Of a stretch of DNA of 64,000 nt, positions 45,020-52,997 are shown in pieces. Below the pieces are notes generated by a model. The model did not search any database. It worked only from the letters and a program-made list of their open reading frames with translations, and had not been told where the DNA came from. The translations under genes and the position numbers were made by a program. The stretch's first letter is position 1, and each line of letters starts with the position of its first letter. Origin of the DNA: Pseudomonas siliginis (GTDB lineage: Bacteria > Pseudomonadota > Gammaproteobacteria > Pseudomonadales > Pseudomonadaceae); contig NZ_JAHSTW010000008.1 in the NCBI RefSeq assembly GCF_019145195.1, positions 288,557-352,556 on the forward strand. Reading direction: 5' to 3'.

Positions 45020-45444
45020 TGGCGAAGAAGCCGAAAGTCCTGCCCTCGATAGAGTGGCTTGAGCCACGGGTGAAGGCGATGCGCGTGCTCAGCCTGCTGA
45101 GCTTTTTCGCCCTCGCCGGCTTGCTCGCTGTTTATTACCTGCTGTTCGCCGACCTGCATGGCGCGCGGCCTTGGGTGATTCTGCTCGTCGAGCTGATCCC
45201 GTGGCTGGTCCTCGCCCCGGCGATGATCATGGGCAGCGCCCGTGGCCATTCGTGGATGTGTTTTGTGGTGAACCTGTATTTCATCAAAGGCGCCCTGGCG
45301 GCGTACGACCCCAACCGGCAGTTGTTCGGCCTGCTGGAAATGGCCGCGAGCCTGGCGGTGTTCTGCTCGGCGCTGTTGTATGTGCGCTGGCGCTATCAGT
45401 TGAATCGCAAATTGGCGGGTGAAGGCGAGATCAGCGTCGCCTGA
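45019..45444 (+). CDS. DUF2069 membrane protein
   Basis: 141 aa from ATG 45019, overlapping the wrbA stop by one base. Four hydrophobic segments (about 20-38, 48-66, 72-88, 96-115) make it an inner-membrane protein. The family is conserved beside wrbA in pseudomonads but has no known activity. Confidence 0.87.
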   Translation: MAKKPKVLPSIEWLEPRVKAMRVLSLLSFFALAGLLAVYYLLFADLHGARPWVILLVELIPWLVLAPAMIMGSARGHSWMCFVVNLYFIKGALAAYDPNRQLFGLLEMAASLAVFCSALLYVRWRYQLNRKLAGEGEISVA

Positions 45445-45452
45445 CCAAGCGC

Positions 45453-45518
45453 TTTCGCGAGCAGGCTCGCTCCCACAGGGGAATGCATTCCAGATGTGGG
45501 AGCGAGCCTGCTCGCGAA
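45453..45518. repeat. REP doublet, type A, short centre
   Basis: TTCGCGAGCAGGCTCGCTCC, a 20-nt centre GGGGAATGCATTCCAGAT and the complementary unit. The compact form is shared with loci at 48813, 52913 and 57609. Confidence 0.92.
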
Positions 45519-45533
45519 TGCAGCGACGCGGTC

Positions 45534-46208
45534 TTAATGGTTGACGGTATAGGCAAGCATCATCGAAATCTGGCTCATCGGCCGTCCGCCGCTCTGTTCG
45601 TGCCATTGGTTGAACGCGTTTTGCACCGTCGCCAGATCACGCTGGCTGGTCGGCACTTTGTCGACGATCTTCTGCGCATTCAGCGCCGCGACCACGTCGT
45701 AGCTCGGCACGAACGTGTCCTTGCCGACCATGCGCAAAAAGCGCGGCGCCGACAGCCCGCCGAGTTGGTGGCCGTGCTTTTTCAGGTAGGTCCACAGGCC
45801 GACGATATCGGTCACCGGCCAGTCGGCGATCAACGCGCCGAAGCTGCCCTTGTCCTTTTCCACATCGAGAATGAACTGCGCATTGCGCGGCACGCTTTTC
45901 AGCTTGCCCAGATGGCGGATGATCCGCGCGTCCTGCATCAGGCGCTCAAGGTGTTCGGCGCTCATCAGCACGACTTTTTCCGGATCGAACTTGAAGAACA
46001 CCTCTTCGAACGCCGGCCACTTGGCGTCGACCAGGCTGTGCTTGAGCCCGGCGCGAAAAACCCGCAGGGCCATGGTCGAGAGGTAGCGGTCGTCGCGGAT
46101 CTTGCGCAGTTGTGCGGGGGTCTTGGGAACGGGCAGATGGGCTTCCAGTTCAGCCGCCGAACCGAAACGGTTCAGACAGTATTCGTGCAGCCACTTGTAA
46201 TCGCGCAT
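45534..46208 (-). CDS. DNA-3-methyladenine glycosylase I-like protein
   Basis: 224 aa including the start from ATG 46208, with AGGAGAGG upstream. The layout MRDYKWLHEYCLNRFGS, an all-helical body and a late DVVAALN segment fits the COG2818-type glycosylase group related to Tag. It would remove alkylated adenine from DNA. The zinc-snap residues of E. coli Tag are not clearly visible, so it belongs to a divergent subgroup. Single gene upstream of ttcA in the opposite-facing series. Confidence 0.72.
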   Translation of the reverse strand: MRDYKWLHEYCLNRFGSAAELEAHLPVPKTPAQLRKIRDDRYLSTMALRVFRAGLKHSLVDAKWPAFEEVFFKFDPEKVVLMSAEHLERLMQDARIIRHLGKLKSVPRNAQFILDVEKDKGSFGALIADWPVTDIVGLWTYLKKHGHQLGGLSAPRFLRMVGKDTFVPSYDVVAALNAQKIVDKVPTSQRDLATVQNAFNQWHEQSGGRPMSQISMMLAYTVNH

Positions 46209-46289
46209 GCCCTCTCCTGAGGTTTGGAAATGAATAACACATGCAGAAGCTGTCCCCTCAACCACAGGGCCTGCTTCTACAGGTTGTGT

Positions 46290-47114
46290 TTACAGATTGA
46301 CGACATTGACGAAACGCGAAGCCGCGGTCTCGTCGATCTTCAGGCTGGTGAAGTCGAACAGGTTGCGGTCGGCCAGTTGCGACGGCACCACGTTTTGCAG
46401 GCTGCGGAAAATCGATTCGGTGCGGCCCGGGGTCTTGCGATCCCAGTCCTGGAGCATTTCCTTGACCACCTGGCGCTGCAGGTTTTCCTGCGAGCCGCAG
46501 AGGTTGCACGGGATGATCGGGAATTGCTTGAGGTCCGAGTAGGCCTGAATGTCCTTTTCGTTGCAGTAAGCCAGCGGACGAATCACCACGTTGCGGCCAT
46601 CGTCGGCGCGCAGCTTCGGCGGCATCGCTTTCAGGGTGCCGTTGAAGAACATGTTGAGGAAGAACGTTTCGACGATGTCGTCGCGGTGATGACCGAGGGC
46701 CATTTTCGTCGCGCCGATTTCGTCAGCGAAGGTGTACAGGGTGCCGCGACGCAGGCGCGAGCACAGCGAACAGGTGGTCTTGCCTTCCGGCACCAGTTCC
46801 TTGACCACCGAGTAAGTGTCCTTCTCGACGATGTGGTACTCGATGCCCAGTTCTTTCAGGTAGGCCGGCAGCACGTGCTCGGGAAAGCCCGGCTGTTTCT
46901 GGTCCATGTTCACCGCGACGATGTCGAACTTGATCGGTGCAACCTTCTGCAGATGCATCAGCACGTCGAGCATGGTGTAGCTGTCCTTGCCCCCGGACAG
47001 GCAGACCATGACCTTGTCGCCATCTTCGATCATGTTGAAATCGGCGACCGCTTCGCCGGCCAGGCGGCGCAGGCGCTTTTGCAGTTTGTTCTGGTTGACC
47101 GTAAGAGTGCCCAT
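46290..47114 (-). CDS. ttcA: tRNA cytidine(32) 2-sulfurtransferase
   Basis: 274 aa from ATG 47114; the frame extends upstream into a repeat but MGTLTVNQNKLQKRL is the family start. PP-loop SGGKDS (40-45) binds ATP, and two CxxC pairs (CSLC and CNLC) hold the 4Fe-4S cluster. It thiolates C32 of certain tRNAs. Confidence 0.95.
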   Translation of the reverse strand: MGTLTVNQNKLQKRLRRLAGEAVADFNMIEDGDKVMVCLSGGKDSYTMLDVLMHLQKVAPIKFDIVAVNMDQKQPGFPEHVLPAYLKELGIEYHIVEKDTYSVVKELVPEGKTTCSLCSRLRRGTLYTFADEIGATKMALGHHRDDIVETFFLNMFFNGTLKAMPPKLRADDGRNVVIRPLAYCNEKDIQAYSDLKQFPIIPCNLCGSQENLQRQVVKEMLQDWDRKTPGRTESIFRSLQNVVPSQLADRNLFDFTSLKIDETAASRFVNVVNL

Positions 47115-47182
47115 GACGCGAAATCCGTGAGGTGTGACGAAAGGCCGGCATTTTACGCAAAAACCCCGGTAGCGCGAAGCAT

Positions 47183-47316
47183 CTGTGGCGAGGGGAGTTA
47201 TCCCCGCTGGGTTGCGAAGCAGCCCCAATACCTGAGAACTCGTATTGCCTGACACTGCGCGCTGAATGGGCTGGCGACTGCTGCGCAGCCGAACGGGGAT
47301 AAATCCCCTCGCCACA
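47183..47316. repeat. Type C inverted repeat doublet
   Basis: CTGTGGCGAGGGGAGTTATC with CCCCGCTGGG at one end and CGAACGGGGATAAATCCCCT at the other. Same family as 43387-43494. Confidence 0.88.
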
Positions 47317-47539
47317 AAAGTGTTTCAACTCCAAAAATGCCTTCCCCGCAAGACCCCGAGGCGATTATCCATCCCGTTTACAGCGCGATTTGCTCTAAGC
47401 CCGGCATACCGGTGCGTTGGAGTCCTTTCTATACTGCGACATAAGGTCGCACACATCTGAAGACCTGTATTTGCTCGGCCATCTTGGCCCGTAGGCGCTC
47501 CGTTGGGGGGCGATGGCAATGACAAGAGGAGTGAATGGC
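47317..47539. other. Promoter region of the YIP1-family gene
   Basis: Contains a possible -10 TATACT (47430-47435) and an inverted repeat TGCGAC-ATAAG-GTCGCA (47435-47451) that would overlap the transcription start. No good -35 is visible, so the promoter may be activator-dependent. GAGGAG at about 47526 is the ribosome-binding site. Confidence 0.4.
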
Positions 47540-48142
47540 ATGATCCATCACGTAGTGGGACTGTTTACCCACCCCGATCAGGAATGGAAGGAGATTCGTG
47601 GCGACCAAGAGGAAAGCATCAGCCACATGTACCTGACGCATACGCTGATTCTGGCGGCGATCCCCGCTGTATCGGCGTTCATCGGCACGACCCAGGTCGG
47701 TTGGGTGATCGGCAATCGCGCGCCGGTAATGCTCACGTTTGAAAGCGCCTTGTGGATGACCATCATGTCCTACCTGGCGATGCTCGGCGGGGTCGCGGTG
47801 ATGGGCGCTTTCGTGCACTGGATGGCGCGCACCTATGACGCCAATCCAAGCCTGGCCCGTTGCGTGGCGTTTGCCACTTACACGGCGACACCGTTGTTTG
47901 TCGGCGGCCTGGCGGCGCTGTATCCGCATATGTGGCTGGGGATGATCGTCGGTACGGCGGCCATCTGCTACACGGTGTATCTGTTGTATGTCGGCTTGCC
48001 GACCTTCATGAACATCCCTTCGGATGAAGGTTTTCTGTTTTCCAGCTCGGTGCTCGCGGTTGGGCTGGTGGTGCTGGTGGCGATCATGGCGTTCACCGTG
48101 ATTGTCTGGGGCCTGGGTGTCGGGCCGGTCTATACCAACTGA
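47540..48142 (+). CDS. YIP1-family inner-membrane protein
   Basis: 200 aa from ATG 47540 with AGGAG upstream. After a short N-terminal region (VVGLFTHPDQEWKEIRG, the typical YIP1 opening) there are five hydrophobic segments. Bacterial members of the YIP1 family have no established role. Single-gene unit with an inverted repeat at its promoter. Confidence 0.85.
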   Translation: MIHHVVGLFTHPDQEWKEIRGDQEESISHMYLTHTLILAAIPAVSAFIGTTQVGWVIGNRAPVMLTFESALWMTIMSYLAMLGGVAVMGAFVHWMARTYDANPSLARCVAFATYTATPLFVGGLAALYPHMWLGMIVGTAAICYTVYLLYVGLPTFMNIPSDEGFLFSSSVLAVGLVVLVAIMAFTVIVWGLGVGPVYTN

Positions 48143-48180
48143 CCTGTTTCCTCCCTGAGAAAAACAACATCTGCCAATAC

Positions 48181-48200
48181 AGGCCGCCGCAAGGCGGCCT
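48181..48200 (+). terminator. Hairpin after the YIP1-family gene
   Basis: AGGCCGCC-GCAA-GGCGGCCT followed by TTCTCGTT, a GNRA-like loop and weak T tail; a probable but modest terminator. Confidence 0.6.
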
Positions 48201-48290
48201 TCTCGTTGGGGCGACGACCATTCGGCAGGTCGGCGATTCGCAAGTCGCCGGGGTTGCGGCATACTCGGCGTCTCTGGAGATCCATCAAGC

Positions 48291-48785
48291 ATGCCCGAGC
48301 AACTCAATACCCGCGTCGAAGATTGTTACCAACTCGCTGAATCCTTTTTCAAACGCTCCTTCAAACGCCCCGTCGTCAGTCTCAAGCTGCGCGGGCAGAA
48401 AGCCGGTGTCGCGCATCTGCACGAGAACCTGCTGCGCTTCAACCCGCAGCTATACCGGGAAAACACCGAACACTTCCTCAAGCAGACCGTGGCCCACGAA
48501 GTCGCCCACCTGATCGCTCATCAACTGTTCGGCGACCGCATCCAGCCCCATGGCGAGGAGTGGCAACTGATCATGCGCGGCGTCTACGAACTGCCGCCGG
48601 ACCGCTGCCACACCTATGAAATCAAGCGGCGCAGCGTGACCCGCTACATCTACAAATGCCCGTGCCCCGACAGTGATTTCCCGTTTACCGCCCAGCGTCA
48701 CGGTCTGGTGCGGCAAGGGCGGCGGTATCTGTGCCGGCGCTGCCGCAGTACGCTGGTGTTCAGTGGTGAGATGCGGGTGGAATAG
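48291..48785 (+). CDS. SprT-family zinc metalloprotease-like protein
   Basis: 164 aa. The zinc-binding HEVAH motif is at residues 69-73 with the third ligand histidine in QPHGEEW, and a C-terminal zinc ribbon has CPCPDSDF and CRRCRS. SprT-like proteins are cytosolic and related to Spartan proteases that cut DNA-protein crosslinks, although activity of bacterial SprT is not well established. Single gene. Confidence 0.9.
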   Translation: MPEQLNTRVEDCYQLAESFFKRSFKRPVVSLKLRGQKAGVAHLHENLLRFNPQLYRENTEHFLKQTVAHEVAHLIAHQLFGDRIQPHGEEWQLIMRGVYELPPDRCHTYEIKRRSVTRYIYKCPCPDSDFPFTAQRHGLVRQGRRYLCRRCRSTLVFSGEMRVE

Positions 48786-48812
48786 TTGGTTCCTGTGTTG
48801 CTTTGACAGGCC

Positions 48813-48881
48813 CCTTCGCGAGCAGGCTCGCTCCCACAGGGGAATGCATTTCAATGTGGGAGCGAGCCTGCTCGCGAAGGC
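48813..48881. repeat. REP doublet, type A, short centre
   Basis: Inverted REP units around GGGGAATGCATTTCAAT. Located between convergent genes, where it could help terminate both. Confidence 0.92.
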
Positions 48882-48894
48882 GGCGGCATGAGCG

Positions 48895-50076
48895 CTACAG
48901 AATCACCCTGGCCGAACGCAACTCGGCGATCCGCTTAGCACTCAAACCCAACTCCCCCAACACCTCCTCCGTATGCTGCCCCAACCCCGCGCCAACATGC
49001 CTTGGCGCCGGCAATGCCTCAGAGAATTTCAACGGACACGCCATCTGCGCCTGCGTCGTGCCATCGCCGCGTGGCACCTGCGTTACCAGATCCCGCGCCT
49101 GCAACTGCGGATGGCGCAGCGCCTCGCCCAGACTCAGTACCGGCTCGACACAGGCATCGATCCCGGCGAACAACTCACACAGTTCTGCAAAATCATGCCG
49201 TTCGAATTCGATGCGCAATGCCTCTTTCAAGGCCTGTTGTTGCTCAGGCCTGGGCGACAACCCTTGCGCGGCCAGTTCCGGCCGGCCCAGCGCCTTGCAC
49301 AATTGCTGCATGAACGCTGGCTCCAGACTGCCCACCGACATCCAGCGCCCATCCCGGGTGCGGTAATAGTCATAGAAACTGCCGCCGTTGAGCATCTGAT
49401 CTTCGCGGCCCGGTTCCGCGCCGCAGGCGAGATAGCCAGCGCCGGCCATGGCGTTCAGGCTGAACGCGCAGTCGGTCATGCTCACATCCAGATGGGTGCC
49501 CTGCCCGGTTTGCTGGCGGGCAATCACCGCTGCCAGCAAGCCGATCACGCCGTGCAGCGAGCCGCCCGCCACGTCCGCCACCTGCATGCCCAGCGGCAAC
49601 GGCCCGCTGTCGGCGCGTCCGGTGTAACTGGCGAGTCCCGCCAGCGCCAGATAGTTGATGTCATGCCCGGCGCGCTCCTTGTACGGCCCGGTCTGGCCGT
49701 AACCGCTGATCGACACATAAATCAGCTTTGGATTGATCGCTTTCAACGCTTCATAACCCAGGCCCAGACGATCCATTACCCCGGGGCGAAACTGCTCGAG
49801 CACGATGTCGTACTCGTCCAGCAGTTGCTTGATGATCTGCAGCGCTTCGGGCTGTTTCAGATCCAGCGCCAGACTGCGCTTGTTGCGGTTCAGATAAGCG
49901 TGGCTGGCCGAGACCCCGCCATCATGCGGCGGCAGCACCCGCAGCAGATCCATACGCGTCGGCGATTCGATGCGCAGCACCTCGGCGCCCATGTCCGCCA
50001 GCAGCAACGAGGCGAACGGCCCCGGCAGCAAGGTGGAGAAATCGAGAATCTTCAGTGAGGCCAGCGGTGCAGACAT
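48895..50076 (-). CDS. CaiB/BaiF-type CoA-transferase (alpha-methylacyl-CoA racemase-like)
   Basis: 393 aa. N-terminal LKILDFSTLLPGPFASLLLADMGAEV and GHDINYLALAG with its catalytic aspartate are family III signatures; the second motif is closest to the racemase (AMACR) subgroup. It would move CoA between acyl groups or epimerise 2-methylacyl-CoAs. No partner dehydrogenase is adjacent. Single gene, upstream of the dctA terminator. Confidence 0.88.
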   Translation of the reverse strand: MSAPLASLKILDFSTLLPGPFASLLLADMGAEVLRIESPTRMDLLRVLPPHDGGVSASHAYLNRNKRSLALDLKQPEALQIIKQLLDEYDIVLEQFRPGVMDRLGLGYEALKAINPKLIYVSISGYGQTGPYKERAGHDINYLALAGLASYTGRADSGPLPLGMQVADVAGGSLHGVIGLLAAVIARQQTGQGTHLDVSMTDCAFSLNAMAGAGYLACGAEPGREDQMLNGGSFYDYYRTRDGRWMSVGSLEPAFMQQLCKALGRPELAAQGLSPRPEQQQALKEALRIEFERHDFAELCELFAGIDACVEPVLSLGEALRHPQLQARDLVTQVPRGDGTTQAQMACPLKFSEALPAPRHVGAGLGQHTEEVLGELGLSAKRIAELRSARVIL

Positions 50077-50182
50077 GAGCGAACTCCTTGGGCGATGTAC
50101 TCAGCCTAGGCAGCCATCGCCGTTGCGGCAATCACCGCAAATGTCAGCAGGTGTGACCGTTGCGCTCAAATTCCAGTGGCAA

Positions 50183-50206
50183 AAAAACCCGCCGAAGCGG
50201 GTTTTT
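50183..50206 (-). terminator. Terminator of dctA
   Basis: AAAAACCCGC-CGAA-GCGGGTTTTT, 16 nt past the dctA stop on the minus strand, with A/T runs on both sides. Confidence 0.9.
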
Positions 50207-50221
50207 CTGTGCAAGCGATGC

Positions 50222-51556
50222 TTACTTCACATTGCTCGGGGTTGGGCCTTCAGCCACACCCAGGTCGTCTTCTTCACGCTCGTCGGAGATACCGCGACCG
50301 CCGGAAGCCAGCTCGGTCTGCAGTTGATCGGTGTCCAGTTCCTTAACCCACTTGGCGACGACGATGGTCGCTACAGCGTTACCGACCAGGTTGGTCAGTG
50401 CGCGGGCTTCGGACATGAAACGGTCGATACCGAGGATCAGCGCCAGACCGGCAACCGGCAGGTGACCTACCGCCGACAGTGTCGCGGCCAGGACGATGAA
50501 GCCCGAACCGGTCACACCCGCCGCGCCTTTGGAGGACAGCAGCAGCACCAGCAACAGGGTGATCTGGTGGGTGATGTCCATGTGCGTGTCGGTCGCCTGG
50601 GCGATGAACACGGCGGCCATGGTCAGGTAGATCGAAGTACCGTCGAGGTTGAACGAGTAACCGGTCGGGATCACCAGACCGACTACCGATTTCTGCGCAC
50701 CCAGACGCTCCATCTTGATCAGCATGCGTGGCAGTGCCGATTCCGACGAGGACGTACCCAGTACGATCAACAGTTCTTCACGAATGTAGCGCACCAGCTT
50801 GAACACGCTGAAACCGTGAGCCCGGCAAATCGCACCCAGCACCAGCACGACGAACAGGACGCAGGTGATGTAGAAGCAGATCATCAACTGGCCCAGTTGC
50901 ACCAGCGAGCCGACACCGTAGGCACCGATGGTGAACGCCATGGCACCGAACGCACCCAATGGCGCCAGTTTCATGATCATGTTGATGATGTTGAACATCA
51001 CGTGGGCGAAGCGATCGATCATGTCCAGCAGCGGACGACCGTACGAGCCGAGGCGATGCAGGGCGTAGCCGAAGATCACCGAGAACATCAGCACTTGCAG
51101 GATGTCACCGGTGGCGAACGCGCCGACGATGGTGTTCGGGATCACATTGAGGAGGAAACCGACAATGCTCTGGTCTTTACTGGCCGTCACATAGGTGGCG
51201 ATTTTCGAGGCGTCGAGGGTGGTGACGTCGATGTGCATGCCGGCGCCCGGCTGCACAACGTTGACCACGATCAGACCGATCAGCAGGGCAATGGTGGAAA
51301 CGATTTCGAAGTACAGCAGCGCGTAGCCGCCGGTCTTGCCCACCGACTTCATGTTCTGCATGCCGGCGATGCCGCTGACAACAGTACAGAAGATGATCGG
51401 GGCGATGACCATTTTGATCAGCTTGATGAAGCCGTCACCCAGTGGCTTGAGGGCCACACCGGTCTGCGGATAGAAGTGACCAAGCAGGATGCCGATGGCG
51501 ATGGCAACGATCACCTGGAAATACAGGGATTTGTACAGTGGCTGACGAGTCGTCAT
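50222..51556 (-). CDS. dctA: C4-dicarboxylate:proton/sodium symporter
   Basis: 444 aa from ATG 51556 with GAGGAAA upstream; the length equals the E. coli protein. Family motifs: SSSESALPRML hairpin loop and PTGYSFNLDGTSIYLTM, with multiple membrane helices. It imports succinate, fumarate and malate, preferred carbon sources of Pseudomonas. A sigma-54 promoter and two activator palindromes upstream indicate DctB/DctD control; those regulator genes are not in the window. Confidence 0.96.
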   Translation of the reverse strand: MTTRQPLYKSLYFQVIVAIAIGILLGHFYPQTGVALKPLGDGFIKLIKMVIAPIIFCTVVSGIAGMQNMKSVGKTGGYALLYFEIVSTIALLIGLIVVNVVQPGAGMHIDVTTLDASKIATYVTASKDQSIVGFLLNVIPNTIVGAFATGDILQVLMFSVIFGYALHRLGSYGRPLLDMIDRFAHVMFNIINMIMKLAPLGAFGAMAFTIGAYGVGSLVQLGQLMICFYITCVLFVVLVLGAICRAHGFSVFKLVRYIREELLIVLGTSSSESALPRMLIKMERLGAQKSVVGLVIPTGYSFNLDGTSIYLTMAAVFIAQATDTHMDITHQITLLLVLLLSSKGAAGVTGSGFIVLAATLSAVGHLPVAGLALILGIDRFMSEARALTNLVGNAVATIVVAKWVKELDTDQLQTELASGGRGISDEREEDDLGVAEGPTPSNVK

Positions 51557-51621
51557 TGCAGGTTTCCTCAAGCGTCCAGCGGCAACATCCATCTGTCGAG
51601 CGCTGAACCTTAATTGCGAAC

Positions 51622-51639
51622 CCTCCTGCACTGGAGGGA
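51622..51639 (-). promoter_or_regulatory. Hairpin in the dctA leader, near a Crc-type CA motif
   Basis: CCCTCC-6 nt-GGAGGG in the 5' leader of dctA. Just upstream in the transcript is AACAACAA (51649-51642), which matches the AANAANAA motif bound by Hfq/Crc. It lies 86 nt before the start codon, farther than typical Crc sites. Confidence 0.35.
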
Positions 51640-51699
51640 TTTGTTGTTGGAACGGCATTCTTCCCGGTCGGAGAAATGCACGCTTCTGTCGCTTGTATC

Positions 51700-51714
51700 G
51701 CAAACGTCGTGCCA
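51700..51714 (-). promoter_or_regulatory. Sigma-54 promoter of dctA
   Basis: On the minus strand TGGCACGACGTTTGC: the -24 TGGCAC and -12 TTGC elements with the exact 5-nt spacing. This predicts a leader of about 130 nt. Confidence 0.88.
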
Positions 51715-51792
51715 GATTGGTGCGAATGGCAGCAAGCCTTTTGATATCAGGGGCTGCGGGATTTTCCTGTCACCAATCAGTGACTTGAGGCA

Positions 51793-51849
51793 TGGCGGAT
51801 TTCCGCCAACTCAGCGTTCAGCGTCCTGCAATTTGGCGGAAATCCGCCT
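51793..51849. promoter_or_regulatory. Tandem activator palindromes, probable DctD sites
   Basis: Site 1 (51793-51808) TGGCGGA-TT-TCCGCCA, perfect 7-bp arms; site 2 (51834-51849) TGGCGGA-AA-TCCGCCT, one outer mismatch. Centres are 41 bp apart, about four helical turns, so two dimers bind on one face. They lie 80-135 bp upstream of the sigma-54 promoter, the normal enhancer position for an NtrC-type activator. Confidence 0.72.
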
Positions 51850-51903
51850 TGTTGCGTTGCCGGCCCGCCGTTACGATCGTTGACTGAACAAGGATTGCCG
51901 CTT

Positions 51904-52902
51904 ATGCGCGAACGCACCATCGCCAGCCATTTCGCCCGTGCCGCCCTTGGCGGTGCCCGCCGTCGCGGCCTGGATTATTCAGGGCTGTTGCAGCAACTGG
52001 GGATCAGCCCGGAGTTGCTCGACGAGCCCCGCGCGCGGATTGCCCCGGAGCAGTTCACCCGACTGATTCAGGGCTTGTGGCTGGCGCTGGACGACGAATA
52101 CCTGGGTTTCGGCAATGCGCCGAGCAAACCCGGCAGCTTCGCCATGATGTGCCACGCCTCGATTCACTGCCGCAACCTGGAGAAGGCTCTGCAACGCGGT
52201 TTGTTGTTTTACAGCCTGTTCCCCGACGCCCCACGCCTGACTCTGCGTCGCGAAGACGAATGGGTGCGTTTGAGCCTGGACGACGCGCAGTTGTGGGACC
52301 CGGATCATTTTCTCAGCGAGAGTCTGTTGGTGATCTGGCACCGCCTCGGCAGTTGGCTGATCGGCCAGCGCATTCGCCTCGAGCAGGCAACCTTCAGCTA
52401 TCCGCGCCCCGAGCACGGCAGCGAATACGACCTGCTGTTCCCCTGCCCGCTGACCTTTGATGCCGAGCAGAGCAGCCTGCTGTTTCACAGTCGCTACCTG
52501 GCCATGCCGCTGTTGCAGGACGAACGCACGCTCAAGCATTTTCTCGAACGCTCCCCCGCCGACCTGCTCTCACGCCCGGACGACGGCGACAGCCTGAGCA
52601 GCCGCCTGCGCCGCTTGCTCAGCCGCGATGCCGCGCACTGGCCTGATCTGGAAGCCGTCGCCGCGCATCTGCATATCAGCCCGCAAACCTTGCGCCGGCA
52701 CTTGCGCGAGGAAGGCAGCAGTTTTCAGGAGCTCAAGGATCAGCTGCGGCGGGATATCGCCATCTATCATCTGGGCCGGGCGGAGCTGTCGTTGCAACAG
52801 ATTGCCGAGCAGCTCGGGTTCTCTGAGCCTTCGGCGTTTCATCGGGCGTTCAAGAAATGGACGGGGCTGACACCGGGGGCTTATCGGGCACAGGAGTTGT
52901 GA
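51904..52902 (+). CDS. AraC-family transcriptional regulator
   Basis: 332 aa from ATG 51904 with AAGGA upstream. N-terminal region of the arabinose-binding-like (PF12625) type found in OruR/ArgR-like regulators of pseudomonads; C-terminal AraC domain with two helix-turn-helix units, LEAVAAHLHISPQTLRRHL and LQQIAEQLGFSEPSAFHRAF, then LTPGAYR. Divergent from dctA and starting about 55 nt from the nearer DctD-like palindrome. Effector and targets unknown; possible control of itself or of acyl-CoA genes is speculation. Confidence 0.9.
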   Translation: MRERTIASHFARAALGGARRRGLDYSGLLQQLGISPELLDEPRARIAPEQFTRLIQGLWLALDDEYLGFGNAPSKPGSFAMMCHASIHCRNLEKALQRGLLFYSLFPDAPRLTLRREDEWVRLSLDDAQLWDPDHFLSESLLVIWHRLGSWLIGQRIRLEQATFSYPRPEHGSEYDLLFPCPLTFDAEQSSLLFHSRYLAMPLLQDERTLKHFLERSPADLLSRPDDGDSLSSRLRRLLSRDAAHWPDLEAVAAHLHISPQTLRRHLREEGSSFQELKDQLRRDIAIYHLGRAELSLQQIAEQLGFSEPSAFHRAFKKWTGLTPGAYRAQEL

Positions 52903-52912
52903 AGTCAGACGC

Positions 52913-52978
52913 CTTCGCGAGCAGGCTCGCTCCCACAGGAGAATGCGTTTCAAGGTGGGATCGAGCCTGCTCGCGAAG
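52913..52978. repeat. REP doublet, type A, one decayed core
   Basis: Inverted REP units; the second reads GTGGGATCGAGCC instead of GTGGGAGCGAGCC. Confidence 0.92.
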
Positions 52979-52997
52979 AGGCTGGCACTGCCAACCT

